Assembly: GCA_027596945.1 (NCBI GenBank)
Contig: JADGJH010000053.1
Coordinates: 1 to 20,575, forward strand
DNA: 20,575 nucleotides
Source: Physocladia obscura
Lineage: Eukaryota; Chytridiomycota; Chytridiomycetes; Chytridiales; Chytriomycetaceae
Direction of reading: 5' to 3'
Made by a program: the position numbers and the translations under genes. Shown here piece by piece: positions 18,636-20,575 of this stretch. The notes below the pieces were generated by a model. It was not told the origin of the DNA. It saw only the letters and a list, made by a program, of their open reading frames with translations, and made no database searches. Every line of letters starts with the position of its first letter. Position 1 is the first letter of the stretch.

Positions 18636-19151
18636 ATGAATGTGTCAATATCTTGCATTTTTTTGGCTGTTAAAAAGAAGAAAAAATAAAGTTACAGTAT
18701 ATGAAAGGAGGATGCCTTAGTTGATTACGTTTGATTCAGATAATTTGTTGAAACTGACCTCTGTGGGAGGATTTAGCGAGATTAGTACAAAAAAGTTACA
18801 ACATGCATGCAGTTTGAATGAAAATAAGGGCTGAGAAGATTTGAAGTGTCCTGCCCATTCTTCAACTCCTTTCTTCCTTCTACCCATGCTTATAAAATTC
18901 AAGTGTTTTTCTATTTATTGTTTTCTTTGGTTTTGTGTTTGTGGCTGAGTCTCCTTGGATGCTTTATCGAAGTGGAAGAGAAACGCGCAGCGACACGCGT
19001 GACGGTCGTCACCTTTGCGTTATTGTCGCTATCTACAAGCTGCGCAGCCGCTTGGTGTGAGAAACACTGTCGGTATCGATGCTACAAGACCCCTAGCAGC
19101 ACCAAATACTTTTTGTTTGGAAAGAAGAAATCGAAAAAAGAAAAAAATTCT
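18636..19151. other. Convergent intergenic region with a GC-rich patch
   Basis: Lies between the 3' ends of the arrestin-like (+) and centrin (-) genes. About 18960-19110 is clearly more GC-rich than its surroundings and contains the inverted repeat GTGAC-GGTC-GTCAC. Open frames here lack a good ATG or any recognisable domain, so I do not call a gene. Confidence 0.4.
18685..18690 (+). terminator. AATAAA polyadenylation signal of arrestin-like gene
   Basis: An AATAAA hexamer 50 bp after the TAA stop of the arrestin-like gene. Confidence 0.5.
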
Positions 19152-19924
19152 TCATTTCAGTGAAACCTGCCAAATGGTTGTTCGCCGCATCAATCGAACA
19201 AAATCTTCCTCGCTTATCTCTCCATCGTTGTCTTTATCGCCCTCCTCGATCATTTCCTTGATTTCTTCCATGGTAAACTCTTCTCCAACGAGTTCCGCGA
19301 TATTCTTGATGTGCAGAGCACTGATACGCATTCGTGTCGGCTGCTGTGCTTCACGAATCACCTGGAAAAGCTTGACCATTTCTTCTTTTGCCATGTTGTT
19401 GATGAGTCGCTTCGCAATCATTCCCAAAAACTCTTCATAGTCAATTGAGCCACTCTCGTCACTATCCATTTCGGCCATCATTCTCTTGCTTTCTTCTTTC
19501 GTCGGCTCAAATCCCATCGCTTTCATTGCCACTCTATTTTATTGATTTATTCCCATCCAGTCAAAAAAAAGTCATACCTCCATTCTTTTGTTGTTATACT
19601 GCCTGATCCATCAGTGTCAAACAATTGGAACGCTTCGTGTATTTCGGCTTCTTGTGCTTCAGATATCTGCAATACTCTCGGCTTTGGTTTGAGTGACTGT
19701 AAAATATTTGCTTTTCTTTTCGACGCGGCGATTTCGTTTTCAATTTTTTGTTTGTTTAGCTCAGAGACATGATTTTGTACAGCCTGCTGATCCCCAGCAG
19801 TGAGGCTGTTTTGAGGATTTATTTTCGATTGGATTGAAGGTATTGGGATTGTTGATGACGCGTTCGTGTTTGTGGGAGTTTTTCGCGTGTTTGTTACTGG
19901 CGGTAAACTTTTTTGCGCTGACAT
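19152..19924 (-). CDS. Centrin (EF-hand, basal-body/spindle-pole type)
   Basis: Two exons on the minus strand, 19924-19578 and 19533-19152, are split by a 44-bp intron (GTATGA to AATAG, phase 2) that rejoins KEW and [11 protein letters not shown], a centrin signature. Length is 242 residues; centrins are usually about 165-175, and the excess is a 65-70 residue N-terminal extension rich in Thr/Asn/Pro and then Lys/Gln. EF1 (103-114, [12 protein letters not shown]) and EF2 (139-150, [12 protein letters not shown]) have all calcium ligands. EF3 (about 179-190) has none of them. EF4 (215-226, [12 protein letters not shown]) is intact but with Asp at position 12. The end MRRTTIW resembles the usual centrin tail with five extra residues. 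Centrins act in basal bodies and spindle poles, and in mRNA export and DNA-repair complexes. The frame continues upstream from TTG 19957, but the first ATG is 19924. Confidence 0.9.
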
Positions 19925-20575
19925 TTTTGGTAATACAAACGCAAGTAAATAACTCAACCTTTAAAAAAAAATGTACGTGCGAGGAAAGTTTTTTTATATC
20001 GCGTTCGTCGAAAAATCTTTTATTTTGTCCAACGAATTCCGATATTTATTTTCTCAGAATTATTTTCGGACGTCACTATCTTTGTTCGTTAATCATGACT
20101 AACAGTTTTGTAACCCACCCCATCCCTGAAATGCGTAAATTTATTTTGAATGACGATTCTTATCACAAAATATCAAGTGCAAGTTTGATTTCTAATACTA
20201 GCAAATGAGGCATTTAGAAATGAATGATTGTAAATGATTTTCCTATGTTTCGAAAATTGCAGTGGTGGATTCCCGAGTGCGTTGGTCTTACCCGTACTGC
20301 ATAATAAAAATAACATTTTTCTCAGTTTTCTGATTGATCAGTAATTGGACATTAAAACCAGTGGTGCAAATCGATAGGAAATAAATTGATGAGGACTTAA
20401 AAGAAGAGTTATTCTTATTTTCATAGCAAAAGAAAAGGAAAGAAAGAAATATAGGCAATTTGAATTTATTTCTAAAAAAAAAAAAAAAAAAGGGACCAAA
20501 AACAAAAATATATTAAAAAAAAAATTAAATGAATTTTTTGGTAAAAATTTTAGAAAAAACAAAAAATAAAAAAAA
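19925..20575. other. AT-rich region at window end, no gene seen
   Basis: Upstream region of the centrin gene. An ATG at 20095 opens only 37 codons (MTNSFVTHPIPEMRKFILND and on) with no recognised domain. From about 20400 the sequence becomes strongly A-rich, with an 18-A run near 20474-20491, and continues so to the last base. Confidence 0.5.

Noticed and set aside
18846..19163. 105-codon + strand ORF with a hydrophobic N-terminal part
   Set aside because: No ATG at its start, and it runs into the 3' end of the centrin gene on the other strand; only the GC-rich patch was kept as an observation.
20095..20208. 37-codon ORF upstream of centrin
   Set aside because: Too short, no domain, no clear splice donor to extend it.

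Overview
The window looks like nuclear DNA of a fungus, most likely a zoosporic (chytrid-type) lineage. The genes are split by short spliceosomal introns of about 44-96 bp, with GT-AG ends and branch-like TACTAA, ATTAAC or AATTGAC motifs. The background is AT-rich with many poly-A and poly-T runs, and the proteins are eukaryotic. The chytrid assignment is inference, from plant-type LRR repeats behind an F-box, a MyTH4-RhoGAP relic, centrin and fungal sterol genes. No bacterial operon, phage, transposase, CRISPR array, rRNA or tRNA was found.

Layout. 1-1231 (+): 3' part of a low-complexity protein. 1867-3348 (-): unrecognised protein with a very acidic tail. 3601-4521 (+): decayed MyTH4-RhoGAP copy. 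5403-6988 (+): F-box protein with plant-type leucine-rich repeats. 8061-9429 (+): four-exon GDSL/SGNH-type esterase. 9588-10151 (+): MAPEG membrane protein. 10206-10508 (-): small membrane protein. 10572-12235 (-): HMG-CoA synthase in five exons. 12479-14355 (+): sterol 14-alpha-demethylase CYP51 in four exons. 14394-15002 (-): riboflavin kinase in three exons. 15.2-17.3 kb: weakly supported small genes. 17876-18635 (+): arrestin-fold protein in four exons. 19152-19924 (-): long centrin. The last 650 bp are AT-rich and contain no gene I can support.

The clearest functional unit is the head-to-head pair HMG-CoA synthase / CYP51, an early and a late step of sterol synthesis. They share a 243-bp promoter containing an ATCANNCCAC sterol-regulatory-element match and an ATCAGGTGAT inverted repeat. 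This suggests co-regulation by an SREBP-type factor. CYP51 then meets riboflavin kinase tail-to-tail with only 38 bp between stop codons.

Many apparent reading-frame breaks are introns; splicing restores family motifs in riboflavin kinase (PTAN) and the GDSL esterase. The RhoGAP locus is different: it has two frameshifts and in-frame stops that no intron removes, and one frameshift lies exactly at the arginine-finger codon.
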